NCBI GenBank assembly: GCA_903900705.1
Contig: CAIUOG010000097.1
Location: forward strand, 32,162-96,161
Origin: an uncultured Acidobacteriia bacterium
GTDB lineage: Bacteria; Acidobacteriota; Terriglobia; Bryobacterales; Bryobacteraceae
DNA: 64,000 nucleotides
Direction of reading: 5' to 3'
How positions within the stretch are numbered: position 1 is the first letter of the stretch; each line of letters starts with the position of its first letter. The notes beneath the pieces are model-generated. The model was not told the origin of the DNA. It was given only the letters and a program-made list of their open reading frames with translations, and did no database searches. Positions 54,047-63,100 of this stretch are shown here, one piece after another. A program made the position numbers and the translations under genes.

Positions 54047-55210
54047 CTACGATTGTAGACGCATGCGACGCGCCTCGGCCTGTACCACCACAATCGACAT
54101 GAGCGTTCCCAGCGGATGCGCGCCGGCTTCCACCAGCGGATGCGACTTCAGGGAGCGCAGCATATCGATACTTTCGTCCTTCAGCGTCTCCACCGCCTCC
54201 GCCTCGGCGGCGCTCAGTCCGTACTCCGCGGCCACTCCAGGCGTGTCCTCATAGAGCCTCCGCCGCAGCGCCTGCTTGTGACGCAGATCGTAAAGCAGCC
54301 GGTTCAGCTGGTAAGCGGAGGGCGACGGATGCTTGTAAAACTCATAGCCCTTCCCGGTCTGAAACCGGTACTCGGGCGGGGTCTTCGTTTCCAGGGGAAG
54401 GCCGGCTTCCTCCCGTTTGTTGGGGATGAAGCGCATCACCGCGTGGCCGTGGTGCCAGGTGGGCTGGTAGGTGAGCAGTTCGCCGGGCTGGTTGCCGATG
54501 GCCCCGAACATCGCCATCCACGGCAGCATCTCCGTGTTGCCCACCTCGTCGAGCTGCGCGTTCGTCAGGCTCAGCAGCGCTTCGTGATTGCCGCGTTCCA
54601 TCTGGTCGATGGCCCAGTAATCAAAGTCAAAGGCCGGCTGCGGGTACTTCCACGTGCCGGGGTAGTGCGACATGCCGCCGCTGGCGACAATGGCGATCCG
54701 TTCGGGCCGCCCTTCCACGATCTTCGCGATGGCCCGCCCCAGCGCCTCGCAGCGGCGCGCGGTGGGCAGCGGCGGCAGGTAGGTGTTGATGAAGAGGGGG
54801 ATCACGGGAATGTCGCGACCTTCGAGAACCCATTCGTAGACGGCGGCGAAGGAATGCCCCAGTACCGCGTCCTGCGAGTAGGTCATGTCGAAACCGGCTT
54901 CCACCAGCTGGTCAAGCAGCGCTTCGGCGAGAGGCAGGTGGATGGGCAGGTTGTACTCGCGGCCCGCGAAGGAGGCGTGCGAGGCCTCCCCGGCCACGAT
55001 GGCGAAGGTGGGCACGGCGGAAAGGAAGAAGGTTTCGAGGTGGTCGCTGCCGATCACGATCAGGGCGTCGGGCCTGGTTTCATCGAGGGAACGGCCCAGT
55101 TCGCGCATGGCTGCGATGTCGGCGTCCAGCTGTTCCGGGATTTCCGTGGGCGGCCGCGTAAAGAGCTGCGGCGCGTGCACGGTGGCCATGGCGGCGACGA
55201 TCTTTCCCAT
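54047..55210 (-). CDS. Extradiol dioxygenase, LigB domain fused to a LigA-like domain
   Basis: 387 residues. The N-terminal class III extradiol domain (about 1-275) has iron ligands at His12 (ATVHAPQ) and His57 (GSDHLE), the ASGGMSHYPGT segment, and a conserved acidic site around GNTEMLPW. The C-terminal ~110 residues resemble the LigA small subunit of protocatechuate 4,5-dioxygenase, so this is a one-chain version like gallate dioxygenases. It would cleave a catechol-like ring next to the hydroxyls; the exact substrate is unknown. No other ring-cleavage pathway gene is adjacent. Its stop is nine bases from the kinase start, so both may share a transcript. Confidence 0.87.
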   Translation of the reverse strand: MGKIVAAMATVHAPQLFTRPPTEIPEQLDADIAAMRELGRSLDETRPDALIVIGSDHLETFFLSAVPTFAIVAGEASHASFAGREYNLPIHLPLAEALLDQLVEAGFDMTYSQDAVLGHSFAAVYEWVLEGRDIPVIPLFINTYLPPLPTARRCEALGRAIAKIVEGRPERIAIVASGGMSHYPGTWKYPQPAFDFDYWAIDQMERGNHEALLSLTNAQLDEVGNTEMLPWMAMFGAIGNQPGELLTYQPTWHHGHAVMRFIPNKREEAGLPLETKTPPEYRFQTGKGYEFYKHPSPSAYQLNRLLYDLRHKQALRRRLYEDTPGVAAEYGLSAAEAEAVETLKDESIDMLRSLKSHPLVEAGAHPLGTLMSIVVVQAEARRMRLQS

Positions 55211-55269
55211 CAGTTACCGCCCCGTTCGGGTTCCATCCGCATGCAAGAATTGTATACACTCAGGGCTCA

Positions 55270-55761
55270 ATGTCGATATTGGAAATCTGCCAGTGGCTGC
55301 AGGATACGGAAATTGGCACGGCAATCCGCGAATCGGTCTGGTGGTTTCCGATCATCGAGGGGACGCATGTGCTGGCGCTGGCGCTGTCTGTGGGCACGCT
55401 GCTGGTGATGGATCTGCGGCTCACGGGGCTGGTGATGAAAGACCGGCGCGTGTCCGAGATTTCGAAGCAGATTGTGCCGTGGAGCATGGCCGGGTTCTTC
55501 GTGATGTTCGTGACGGGTTCGCTGCTGTTCTGGTGCCAGGCCGTGAAGGCGTACGGGAGTCTTTACTTCCGCATCAAAGTGGTGGCGCTGTTGCTGGCGG
55601 GGCTGAATGCCCTGTTCTTCGAGCTGCGGACGCGGCGCGGCATCAGCGCGTGGGACAGTGATCCGGTACCGCCGCTGCGCGCGCGTCTGGCCGGGTTCGC
55701 GGGCATGCTGCTGTGGGCGTGCGTCATCGCCGCGGGCAGAACGATGGCATACAACTTCTAG
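55270..55761 (+). CDS. DUF6644-type four-helix membrane protein, copy 1
   Basis: 163 residues with about four membrane segments. The N-terminus reads WLQDTEIGTAIRESVWWFPIIEGTHVLALALSVGTLLVMDLRL. The conserved histidine in EGTHVLAL within helix 1 and RIKVVALLLAGLN in helix 3 resemble small membrane proteins of the DUF6644 type. Function is unknown. TATACA at 55253-55258 ends 11 bases before the ATG. A paralogue begins six bases downstream, and a DUF6152 gene follows that. Third-codon positions here are G-rich, unlike plus-strand genes before 50 kb, which are C-rich. Confidence 0.78.
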   Translation: MSILEICQWLQDTEIGTAIRESVWWFPIIEGTHVLALALSVGTLLVMDLRLTGLVMKDRRVSEISKQIVPWSMAGFFVMFVTGSLLFWCQAVKAYGSLYFRIKVVALLLAGLNALFFELRTRRGISAWDSDPVPPLRARLAGFAGMLLWACVIAAGRTMAYNF

Positions 55762-55767
55762 GTAAAA

Positions 55768-56238
55768 ATGCGGCCTTTCTTTGAGTGGTGCGATCAGACG
55801 GCGGTGGGAGAGGCGATCCGCGACAGCCGGTTTATTTTCCCGATTGCGGAGAGTATTCACCTGCTGGCGCTGACGGTGCTGCTGGGGTCTGTGGTGGTGC
55901 TGAGTCTGCGGCTGCTGGGCGGCGGTCTGCGCAGCCAGTCGATTCCGGACGTGGCGCGGACGCTGGCGCCGCTCACGCTGGGCGGGCTGCTGACGATGCT
56001 GGGGACTGGCGCGCTGCTGTTCTGTTCGGAGGCGATGAAGTGCTACGAGAATCCGCCGTTCTGGTTCAAGATGGAAGCGCTGGGCCTGGCGATACTGTTT
56101 CACTACACGTTCGTCCGTTCCACCACGCGGTCGGAGGAAGCGGCGGCGAGCCGGGTGCGGACGGCGGTGGCGGCGGTGGGCTCGCTGCTGCTCTGGTTTG
56201 GCGTGGGCGCGGGCGGGCGCGCCATCGGCTTCTACTGA
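55768..56238 (+). CDS. DUF6644-type four-helix membrane protein, copy 2
   Basis: 156 residues, about four membrane segments. It aligns along its length with the preceding protein: FFEWCDQTAVGEAIRDSRFIFPIAESIHLLALTVLLGSVVVLSLRL against the same region of copy 1, again with a histidine in the first helix, and WFKMEALGLAIL against FRIKVVALLLAG. The two are tandem paralogues that have diverged well beyond recent duplication, so they probably form a heteromeric membrane unit. A small exported DUF6152 protein is encoded next. Function unknown; histidines in the membrane could bind haem or copper. Confidence 0.78.
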   Translation: MRPFFEWCDQTAVGEAIRDSRFIFPIAESIHLLALTVLLGSVVVLSLRLLGGGLRSQSIPDVARTLAPLTLGGLLTMLGTGALLFCSEAMKCYENPPFWFKMEALGLAILFHYTFVRSTTRSEEAAASRVRTAVAAVGSLLLWFGVGAGGRAIGFY

Positions 56239-56262
56239 TCGAGCCTGATATATCCTGATTGC

Positions 56263-56661
56263 ATGCGAGTTCAACTGCTCACCGTTCTGGCCGTGGCCGG
56301 AGCCCTTTCCATTCCCGCGCTGGCGCATCACTCGTTCGCGGCGGAGTTCGACCAGAATGACAAGGTCGACGTGGTGGGGACGGTGGTGAAGGTGGAGTGG
56401 CAGAACCCGCACGCGCACTTCTCGCTGTCGGTGAAAGATGCGGCGGGCAAGGCGACGGTGTGGGACTTCGAGACCGGCAGCCCGAATGCGCTGGCGCGCC
56501 GGGGCGTGACGCGGAACTCGATTAAAGAGGGCGAGACGCTGCACGTGCAGGGCTATCGGGCGAAGGACCATTCCTTCCTGGCCTCCGCCGCGACCGTTAC
56601 GTTCCCGGATGGCCACAGCGCGTTCGCCGGTACGGCGGGCGACGGCGGACCGGGTAAGTAA
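56263..56661 (+). CDS. Exported DUF6152-type protein
   Basis: 132 residues. A signal peptide (MRVQLLTVLAVAGALSIPALA) is cut just before HHSFAAEFDQND, the N-terminal motif typical of DUF6152 as I recall it. The mature domain is a small beta-barrel (VVGTVVKVEWQNPHAHFSLSVKD, then WDFETGSPNALARRG). The start of the mature chain has two adjacent histidines, with two more in NPHAH, which could make a metal site. It lies 24 bases after the second DUF6644 gene, an arrangement I remember as recurrent, so the three probably form one unit. Confidence 0.8.
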   Translation: MRVQLLTVLAVAGALSIPALAHHSFAAEFDQNDKVDVVGTVVKVEWQNPHAHFSLSVKDAAGKATVWDFETGSPNALARRGVTRNSIKEGETLHVQGYRAKDHSFLASAATVTFPDGHSAFAGTAGDGGPGK

Positions 56662-56664
56662 GCC

Positions 56665-57081
56665 CTATTTCGACTTCGGCAGACAGACGTTCCAGGTCTG
56701 TTTGATGTCGGAGTTTTCGCGATACAACTTCACGAACGCGTCATAGCCGGCATCGTGCGCGGCTTCCGGCTGATCGGAGGCCGGACGGACGTGGTAGGTG
56801 AGCACTTCCTTGTCTGAGTACGTCTGCGCGCGGGTCTTCTCATCGCGGACGATGATGCGGACGGGGTAGATCTCGTGGCTGGCCTGGCCGTGCGAGTGAT
56901 ACCAGTCCTTCTGCGCGGCGACGGCTTTGAGCAGACCTTCCATGGTGCCGGTGGGGGTGACGGCGGAGAGGCGGATGGTGGCCATGTTGCCTTCGCAGGC
57001 GAGTTTGGGGGCCGGGGCGTTCTGGGCGAGGCCGGCGGCGGCAAAGGCCGTGAGGAAAAGGGGAAGCAGAGAGAGACGCAT
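56665..57081 (-). CDS. Small exported protein of unknown function
   Basis: 138 residues from ATG 57081; the longer frame to 57357 is antisense to the thuA-like gene start and is rejected. It has a signal peptide (MRLSLLPLFLTAFAAAGLAQ). The mature part has two cysteines (KLACEG near the start and WNVCLP at the end) that could form a disulphide, and a central VKVYPVRI-type strand order around YPVRIIVRDEKTRAQ. I do not recognise the family. It converges on the DUF6152 gene with three bases between stops. Confidence 0.7.
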   Translation of the reverse strand: MRLSLLPLFLTAFAAAGLAQNAPAPKLACEGNMATIRLSAVTPTGTMEGLLKAVAAQKDWYHSHGQASHEIYPVRIIVRDEKTRAQTYSDKEVLTYHVRPASDQPEAAHDAGYDAFVKLYRENSDIKQTWNVCLPKSK

Positions 57082-57201
57082 CAGGAGCTTATCGTAACGG
57101 ATCTGTGTGAATGGTTGATGAGGATTGACAAGCCCCGGTGATTTCGATGTAATGGGCGCGCCTGCCCCGTCGGGCGGGTATTCCATAAGAGGCGTATAAC
57201 A

Positions 57202-58077
57202 GTGATCAGCAGACAGTTCCGGAACGTGAGTTTGATGTTGGCGTGCGTGGTGGCGATGGCACAGGCGCAACCGGCGCCGCGGCCGCAGGGCCAGAATCCG
57301 AACGGCATGCACATCTACATCTGGGCGGGCCTGAAGTCGCATAGCGTGGGCCAGCACGATTATCCGCAGTTCCTGGCGGACTGGAGTAAGCTGCTGACGG
57401 AGCGGGGCGCGGTGGTGGACGGGTCACTGCACGCGCCGAGCGCGGCCGCGCTGGAGCACACGGACGTGGTGGTGATCTACAAGGGCGATGCGGCGTACAT
57501 GGGCGACATCGACCGGTCTGTGCTGGAAACCTACGTGAAGCGCGGCGGCGGCATTGTGACGCTGCACGACTCGCTGTGCGGGCCCGACCCGGAATACTTC
57601 GCGTCACTGGTGGGCGCGGCGAAGAAGCACGGCGAGACGAACTTCACGCTGGAAGCGCCGGTGCCTTACACGGTGGTCGACAAAGACAACCCGATCATGA
57701 AGGACATGACCAACCTGACCATCACCGATGAAGCGTTCTTCCTGCTGACGATGGCGAAGAATCCGGGGATGCACGTGCTGGCGACGGCGGAGATCGCGGG
57801 CACGCCGAGCGCGGGGACGCACAAGGGCGAAGTGGTGCCGCAGATGTGGACCTACGAGCACACGCTGCCTGGCGGCAAGCCGGCGCGCGCGTTCGTCTGG
57901 ATGCAGGGCCATGCGTATGCGAACTTCTCCAACAAGCCGCTGCAGCTGACGCTGCTGCGGGGCATTGCGTGGGCGGCGGGCAAGCCGGTGGACGAACTGG
58001 TGAACTATGTGGCTCCGCCGCGCCCGGCGCGCGGTCCGGGCCGTGGTCCGGCTCCGGCGGCGTCTCCGGCAAAGTAG
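57202..58077 (+). CDS. Exported ThuA-like (trehalose-utilisation type) protein
   Basis: 291 residues from GTG 57202 with a signal peptide (MISRQFRNVSLMLACVVAMAQ). The single ThuA-like class-I amidotransferase fold (about 35-265) shows HIYIWAGLKSHSVGQHDYPQF, VVVIYKGDAAYM, GGIVTLHDSL and the late WMQGHAYANFS block. The reactive cysteine of true glutaminases is not at the usual elbow position. ThuA-like proteins occur in sugar catabolism and in many exported glycan-related proteins. The tail is Pro/Arg/Gly-rich. The gene stands alone, divergent from the small exported gene. Confidence 0.8.
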   Translation: MISRQFRNVSLMLACVVAMAQAQPAPRPQGQNPNGMHIYIWAGLKSHSVGQHDYPQFLADWSKLLTERGAVVDGSLHAPSAAALEHTDVVVIYKGDAAYMGDIDRSVLETYVKRGGGIVTLHDSLCGPDPEYFASLVGAAKKHGETNFTLEAPVPYTVVDKDNPIMKDMTNLTITDEAFFLLTMAKNPGMHVLATAEIAGTPSAGTHKGEVVPQMWTYEHTLPGGKPARAFVWMQGHAYANFSNKPLQLTLLRGIAWAAGKPVDELVNYVAPPRPARGPGRGPAPAASPAK

Positions 58078-58080
58078 AGC

Positions 58081-60054
58081 TTAAAGCGGACAGCCGAACT
58101 GTTCCACGAACATCTTTTTCCGGGTTTGTGACAGTTCGGCTTGTCCGGCGGCGGCGAGCACTTTGACGGTCCGGGCGGCGGCGGCGCAGACGTGGCCATG
58201 CACAATCCCGCAGGCGGGATTGATGGCAGGGCCGGACGGTCCGGCGGTGAGCGCGCAGCCGCGGGGATCCATGGCGTGCTGGTAGAGTTCCACCAGCGAC
58301 TGCCGGAATGACGGATCGCCCGTCACAAACGAACCTTCCACCAACGCGACAGCCGCGTCATCCAGTTTCCCCGCCGCGGCGGCCACGTCCGCGGTTTCCC
58401 TATACAGTTGTGGATTCAAAGAATCGATTTCCCCCGCCTGCGCGAGGGCTTCGGCGGCGTGCGCCGTGTCAGAGGCTTCGAGATACGCGGAGGCGAGGAC
58501 GAGCAGCGCGTCCGCCTGGCGGAGCTTCGAGGCGTGTTGCGCTTCGCGCGCGCGTTCGGCGCCGACGCGGGCTTCGAGCGCGGCCAGGTGGGCGGACTCG
58601 GCGGCGAGGTAGTTGCGCAGGGCTGCTATGGCTTTGGGCCAGGCGGACTTCAGCATGTAGCAGTTGGCGGCGAAGCGGTAGGGCGCGGGGGGGCGCTGCG
58701 CGGCGGAGAGCGGTTCGAGGATGGCGAGGCTGGTTTCGGACTCCGCGATGACGCGGTCGAGATTGGCGTGCGAGGGATCGGAGGCGAAGAGGACGTTGGC
58801 GCGCAGGTCGTGGACCTTGAAGCTTTGGGGGCTGGAGAGGACGGAGGCGGAGGCGATGCTGAGGTCGTCGTGCCAGTCCTGATTGCGGACCAGGGTGCGG
58901 AGGGTGAGTGCGAGGAGGAGCAGGCCGAGGAGCGCGGCGGCGGGTCTGGCGCTCAGATACCGCTGTGCGAGGACGACGAGACAGGCGGTGACGCCGAGGA
59001 CGGGCAGGTAGAGGAAGCGCTCGGCCATGATGGCGCCGGTGGGGACGAGGATGTTGGCGACGGGGGCGAGCCAGAGGAGGCCGGTGGCGAAAAGGAAGAA
59101 AGTCGGCTTGTTCCGGCGGTAGAGCAGGACGAGGAGCGGCAGGAGGGCGGCGACGAAGGCGAGGGCGAGCCAGTCGCGGGGCGCGCCGGTGAAGAGGGGG
59201 ATCTGGGAGAAGGAATAGTCGGCGGAGAGAGTGGCGGGCCAGAGGATGAGAGCGAAGTCGCGGGCGAGGACGGTGAGGGCGGTGAGGAAGCCGTTCGGGA
59301 TGTGGGGGATGGGGTTATCGGTGAACGGGATCTCCATGGGGAGGGTGTGGGAGAGGACGGCGGCGCGCTGGATGAGCATGGCGGCGACGGGCAGGGCGGC
59401 GGCGAGGAGGCCGTAGAGTTGCATGCGGCCCTGGCGGCGGAAGGTGAGCGCGTGGAGGAGGAGGACGGCGGGCAGGATGGCGGCGGTTTCCTTGGAGAAA
59501 GCGCCGATGGCGGAGACGACGGCGAGGGCGGCGAGGGGGAGCCAGGCGCCGGAATCGACGGCACGGAGGTAGAGCAGAAGGCCGGCGAGGATGGCGAAGG
59601 CGGCGAGGAGGTCGGCACGGCCCACGATGTTGGTGACGGACTCGGTGAGGACGGGGTGGACGGCCCAGAGGGCGGCGATGAAGAAGGCCGTGGAGGGCTT
59701 GCGGAAGAGGCGCAGCGAGAGGGCGTAGACGAGCAGGATGTTGGCGAGGTGGAGCAGGAGGTTGAGCCAGTGGTAGCCCTGGGGCTGGTCACGGTTGCCG
59801 AGGATGGAGTAATTGAAGAGATAAGTGAGGGTGGTGAAGGGCCGGTAGAGGCCGCTTTCGCCGTTGGGCCACCAGTAGGTGTGGTCGAGGATGAGCTGGA
59901 GGTTGGAGGCGGTGGCATCGCGGAGGCGGGGGTCGTTGAGGATGAGGCCGCGGTTGTCGAGCACGAAGCCGCCGCTCAGGGAATTGAAGCAGGCCAGCAG
60001 CGACAGTGCGGCGAGGGCCAGCAGGGCGACGAGATGTGGGTTGCGCGGCTTCAT
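58081..60054 (-). CDS. TMTC-like polytopic membrane protein with C-terminal TPR-like region
   Basis: 657 residues with about eleven membrane segments (about 8-400), then a helical soluble tail (about 415-657). The N-terminal loop contains FVLDNRGLILNDPRLRDA and the WPNGESGLYRPFTTLTYLFN block followed by GYHWLNLLLH, the landmarks of TMTC/DUF1736-type O-mannosyltransferase-like proteins. The tail has alanine-rich TPR-like helices, as in TMTC proteins. A protein O-glycosylation role is plausible but unproven in bacteria. It begins after the terminator of the TonB receptor gene, so it needs its own promoter in the short gap or read-through. Plus-strand composition is strongly G-rich here. Confidence 0.85.
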   Translation of the reverse strand: MKPRNPHLVALLALAALSLLACFNSLSGGFVLDNRGLILNDPRLRDATASNLQLILDHTYWWPNGESGLYRPFTTLTYLFNYSILGNRDQPQGYHWLNLLLHLANILLVYALSLRLFRKPSTAFFIAALWAVHPVLTESVTNIVGRADLLAAFAILAGLLLYLRAVDSGAWLPLAALAVVSAIGAFSKETAAILPAVLLLHALTFRRQGRMQLYGLLAAALPVAAMLIQRAAVLSHTLPMEIPFTDNPIPHIPNGFLTALTVLARDFALILWPATLSADYSFSQIPLFTGAPRDWLALAFVAALLPLLVLLYRRNKPTFFLFATGLLWLAPVANILVPTGAIMAERFLYLPVLGVTACLVVLAQRYLSARPAAALLGLLLLALTLRTLVRNQDWHDDLSIASASVLSSPQSFKVHDLRANVLFASDPSHANLDRVIAESETSLAILEPLSAAQRPPAPYRFAANCYMLKSAWPKAIAALRNYLAAESAHLAALEARVGAERAREAQHASKLRQADALLVLASAYLEASDTAHAAEALAQAGEIDSLNPQLYRETADVAAAAGKLDDAAVALVEGSFVTGDPSFRQSLVELYQHAMDPRGCALTAGPSGPAINPACGIVHGHVCAAAARTVKVLAAAGQAELSQTRKKMFVEQFGCPL

Positions 60055-60067
60055 CGGAAAAGGGCGG

Positions 60068-60106
60068 AAAAAAGGCCGCGCTCCCCGGTTCAGGAGGAGC
60101 GCGGCC
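60068..60106 (-). terminator. Rho-independent terminator of the TonB-dependent receptor gene
   Basis: GGCCGCGCTCC (60074-60084) pairs with GGAGCGCGGCC (60096-60106) over an 11-base loop, followed on the minus strand by six T residues (60073-60068). It lies 23 bases after the receptor stop and 14 before the start of the TMTC-like gene. Confidence 0.88.
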
Positions 60107-60128
60107 CGGTTGTTGGGTTCGATTTAGT

Positions 60129-63100
60129 TTAGAACGTGTACTTCAGCGCCAGCTGAACCTGCCGCATGGCGGTGGAAGTACCGGTGGAAACGCCAAAGCC
60201 CTGGTGAGCGACGGTGGCGGGCATACCGACCTGGGCTGCGCCGGACAGGATGTTCAGGTTCGGCATGGACCAGTTCGGGTGGTTGAGGACGTTGAAGGTT
60301 TCGAGGCGGAACTGCACGGCGTGGTTCTCGTTCCAGGGCATTTTGAAGCCCTTGTGCACTTCAAAATCGACGTTGAAGACGCCGGGGCCTTCGATGGTGT
60401 TGCGGCCGACGTTGCCGAACTGACCGGACGGCGCTTCGGTGAAGGCCGCGAGGTTGAAGTAACGGGACGGGGTCGGGTTGCTGAGGTAGGGGCTGATGCC
60501 GGTGGAGTTGGGGTGATCGTAGCCGCCTTCGCCGGTGCTGGAGTTATCGATGCCGCCGATGTTCAGGGTGCCGGGAACGCCGGTCTGGATGGTGACGATA
60601 CCGCCGGTCTGCCAGCCGCCGATGACGCTGTTCAGGACCGGATTGCTGATGTTGAGCCACTTGCCCTTGCCGACGGGAAGGTCGTAGAGGACCGAGGTGA
60701 TGATGCGATGGCGGACGTCGAAGGACGAGAGGCCCTTTTCGCAGGAGATGCAATAGCTGTTCTGGGGGAAGAGCTGATCGTTGCCCTGGACGCGGATGCC
60801 TGAAGTGTCGTCAATGGACTTCGAGAAGGTGTAGGAAGCGATGACGCTGACGCCCTGGCTGAAGCGACGGGTGCCCTTGATGCTGAAGGAGTTGTAGGAC
60901 CCGTTCATGCCATCGGTGACGAGCTGGATGATGCCGACGACGGGGGACCAGGGGGCGCGGGACTGCCAGGTGCCTGTGGTGCCGGGGACGGCCTGGTTGG
61001 CATCCTGAAAGCCCTGCAGGTGACGGCTGACGCCGCCGAGGTAGCCGGCTTCGACGAGCCAGTTGCCGGAGAACTGCCGCTGCACGTTAAAGAGGTACTG
61101 CATGGCGTAGGTGGTTTTGTGATCGTAAGCATCCACATAGGCCGTGATGGTGGGGGGGACGGCGACGTTGGCGGAGCCGCCGCCGGACTGACCGGCGGGA
61201 ACGGCCTGGCTCCAGGGAACGCCGGCGCCCGCCACGGTGGGAACGGTGATGACTTTGGCGGCGATGTTGCGGGCCATATCGAAGATGGCGTTGCCGATGT
61301 CCTGGTTGTAGAAGATACCGATGCCGGTGCGGAAGACGGTCTTCGAATCGGGCGAGTAAGAGATGCCGAGGCGAGGAGCGAAATCGGTGTAAGAGGTTTT
61401 CATCAGCTCGCTGGGGTATTTGCCATTGCTGCAGGTGGTTGGCGTGACGGTCCAGCGGATGGGGAGACCGGCGTAGACATCGGAGCAGTTACCCTGGCGA
61501 ACGAAGAAGGGCTGATTCGCGGCGGGCTGAGGCGGTCCGGCGATGATTTGCGGGATGGCGAAGGTGAAGTCGTTATTGAGAGTGTCGTTCCAGGGCGGGG
61601 TGAGTTCGTAGCGGAGCCCGAGGGACAGGGTGAGTTTGGGGGTGACTTTCCAGGTGTCGTCGAAGAAAGCGGCTTCGGTGTTGCGCTGGAATTTGGCGTT
61701 GGCGATGGAGACGGCGACGGCCGCGTTATAGCTCTGGCCGAGAAGGAATTCGGCGAAGGCATCCCCGCCGGTTTTGGCTCCGGTGGCGCTGGGCGAGCTC
61801 TGGGTGACGTTGGGCTGGAAGGTGAACTGGCCGCGGGAGAACTGGTTGCCGATCTGGTTGTAGTTCTGGCGGTTGTATTCGAAGCCGAAGCGGAAGGTGT
61901 GTTTGCCTTTGATCCAGGAGAGGTTATCGACCAGCTGGAGGGTGTTGTTGTCGTTCTGGTAAGGGCCGTCACTGCTGTCGCCGAGGCCGCTGAAGCCGTC
62001 ACCGGAGAAGGCCATGCTGGGGACGCCCCAGGTGACGGGCATGCCGGCGGCGAGGCCGGGGATGCCGAGGGGAGTGACGGAATCGAAGCTGAAAGCGGAC
62101 AGGGTGCCGATGGAGTTGTAGAAGCGGGAGTAGCCGTAGCGCGCTTCGTTGACGAGGGTCGGGGTGATGGTGCGGGTGTTGGAGCCGAGGTACTGCTCGT
62201 AGTTGGTGAGGATCTTGGTGCCGGTGATGCTGAGGCCGGTGGAGGACTGATTTTCATCGCCCCAGCTATAGCGACCGGTCCACTGGGATTTGGCGGATTC
62301 GACCCAGTCGAGACGGAGGGTGAGCGCGTCGCGGTTGGAGGGGGAGGCGTTTTGCTGGGTGTAGTTGTTGGAGATGCCCGCCGCGGCGATATTGGCGGAG
62401 GGGTAGTAGGCCAGCAGCTTCTGGGAGATGGGATCGAGGCGGCTGGTGGGGATGGTGTTGTTGGGGAAGGGCGTTTTGGTTGCGCCGCCGGTGCCGGTGG
62501 CCGGGTCATAAATCATGTTGAGGCCGTTGAGGTTGCCGGTGAACATGGCGGCGGTGGGGACGGAGTAGGTACCCTGGCTGTTCTGGCGCTGCTGCTTCCA
62601 TTCGTCATTGACCATGAAGAAGAGGCGGTTGCGGCCGTCGTAGAGTTTGGGGATGCGGATGGGGCCGTCGAGTTCGAAGCCCCAGTCGTTCCATTTGAAG
62701 GGCGATTTTTTGGGGTGGGTGCTGGTGAAGGCGTAGGGGACGGCGTCGAGTTTGTCGTTGCGGACGAAGTCAAAGAGCGCGCCGTGATAGGCGTTGCCGC
62801 CGGATTTGGTGAGCACGTTGATCTGGGTGGCTTCGTGGCCGAATTCGGCGGGGTAGATGCCGGTCTGGACTTTGAATTCCTGAATGGCGTCGATGGAGGG
62901 GAGGACGATGTAGGAGAGGAAGTTGGGGTCGGTGTTGTTGACGCCATCGAGCGTGAAGTAGTCGAACATGATGCGCTGGCCGGCGGCGGAGATGGACTGG
63001 CTGGCGCGGTCACCACCTTCGCGGGAGCCGGCCTGGCCGGAAGCGGGCGAGAGGGTGCTGGCGTTGGCGGCGAGGGCGACGAGGCCGAGGTAGGAACGAC

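Noticed and set aside
51500..55300. DnaA boxes that would mark a replication origin at the skew change
   Set aside because: Only sites with two or more mismatches to TTATCCACA (such as GGATCCACA near 52960) were found, and they are not clustered.
58408..60132. Long Gly/Glu-rich plus-strand frame opposite the TMTC-like gene, and similar long frames opposite the TonB receptor (61020-63581), CopA, polA and M14 genes
   Set aside because: Their composition is the mirror of GC-rich coding on the other strand, with low-complexity product and no ribosome binding sites or domains.
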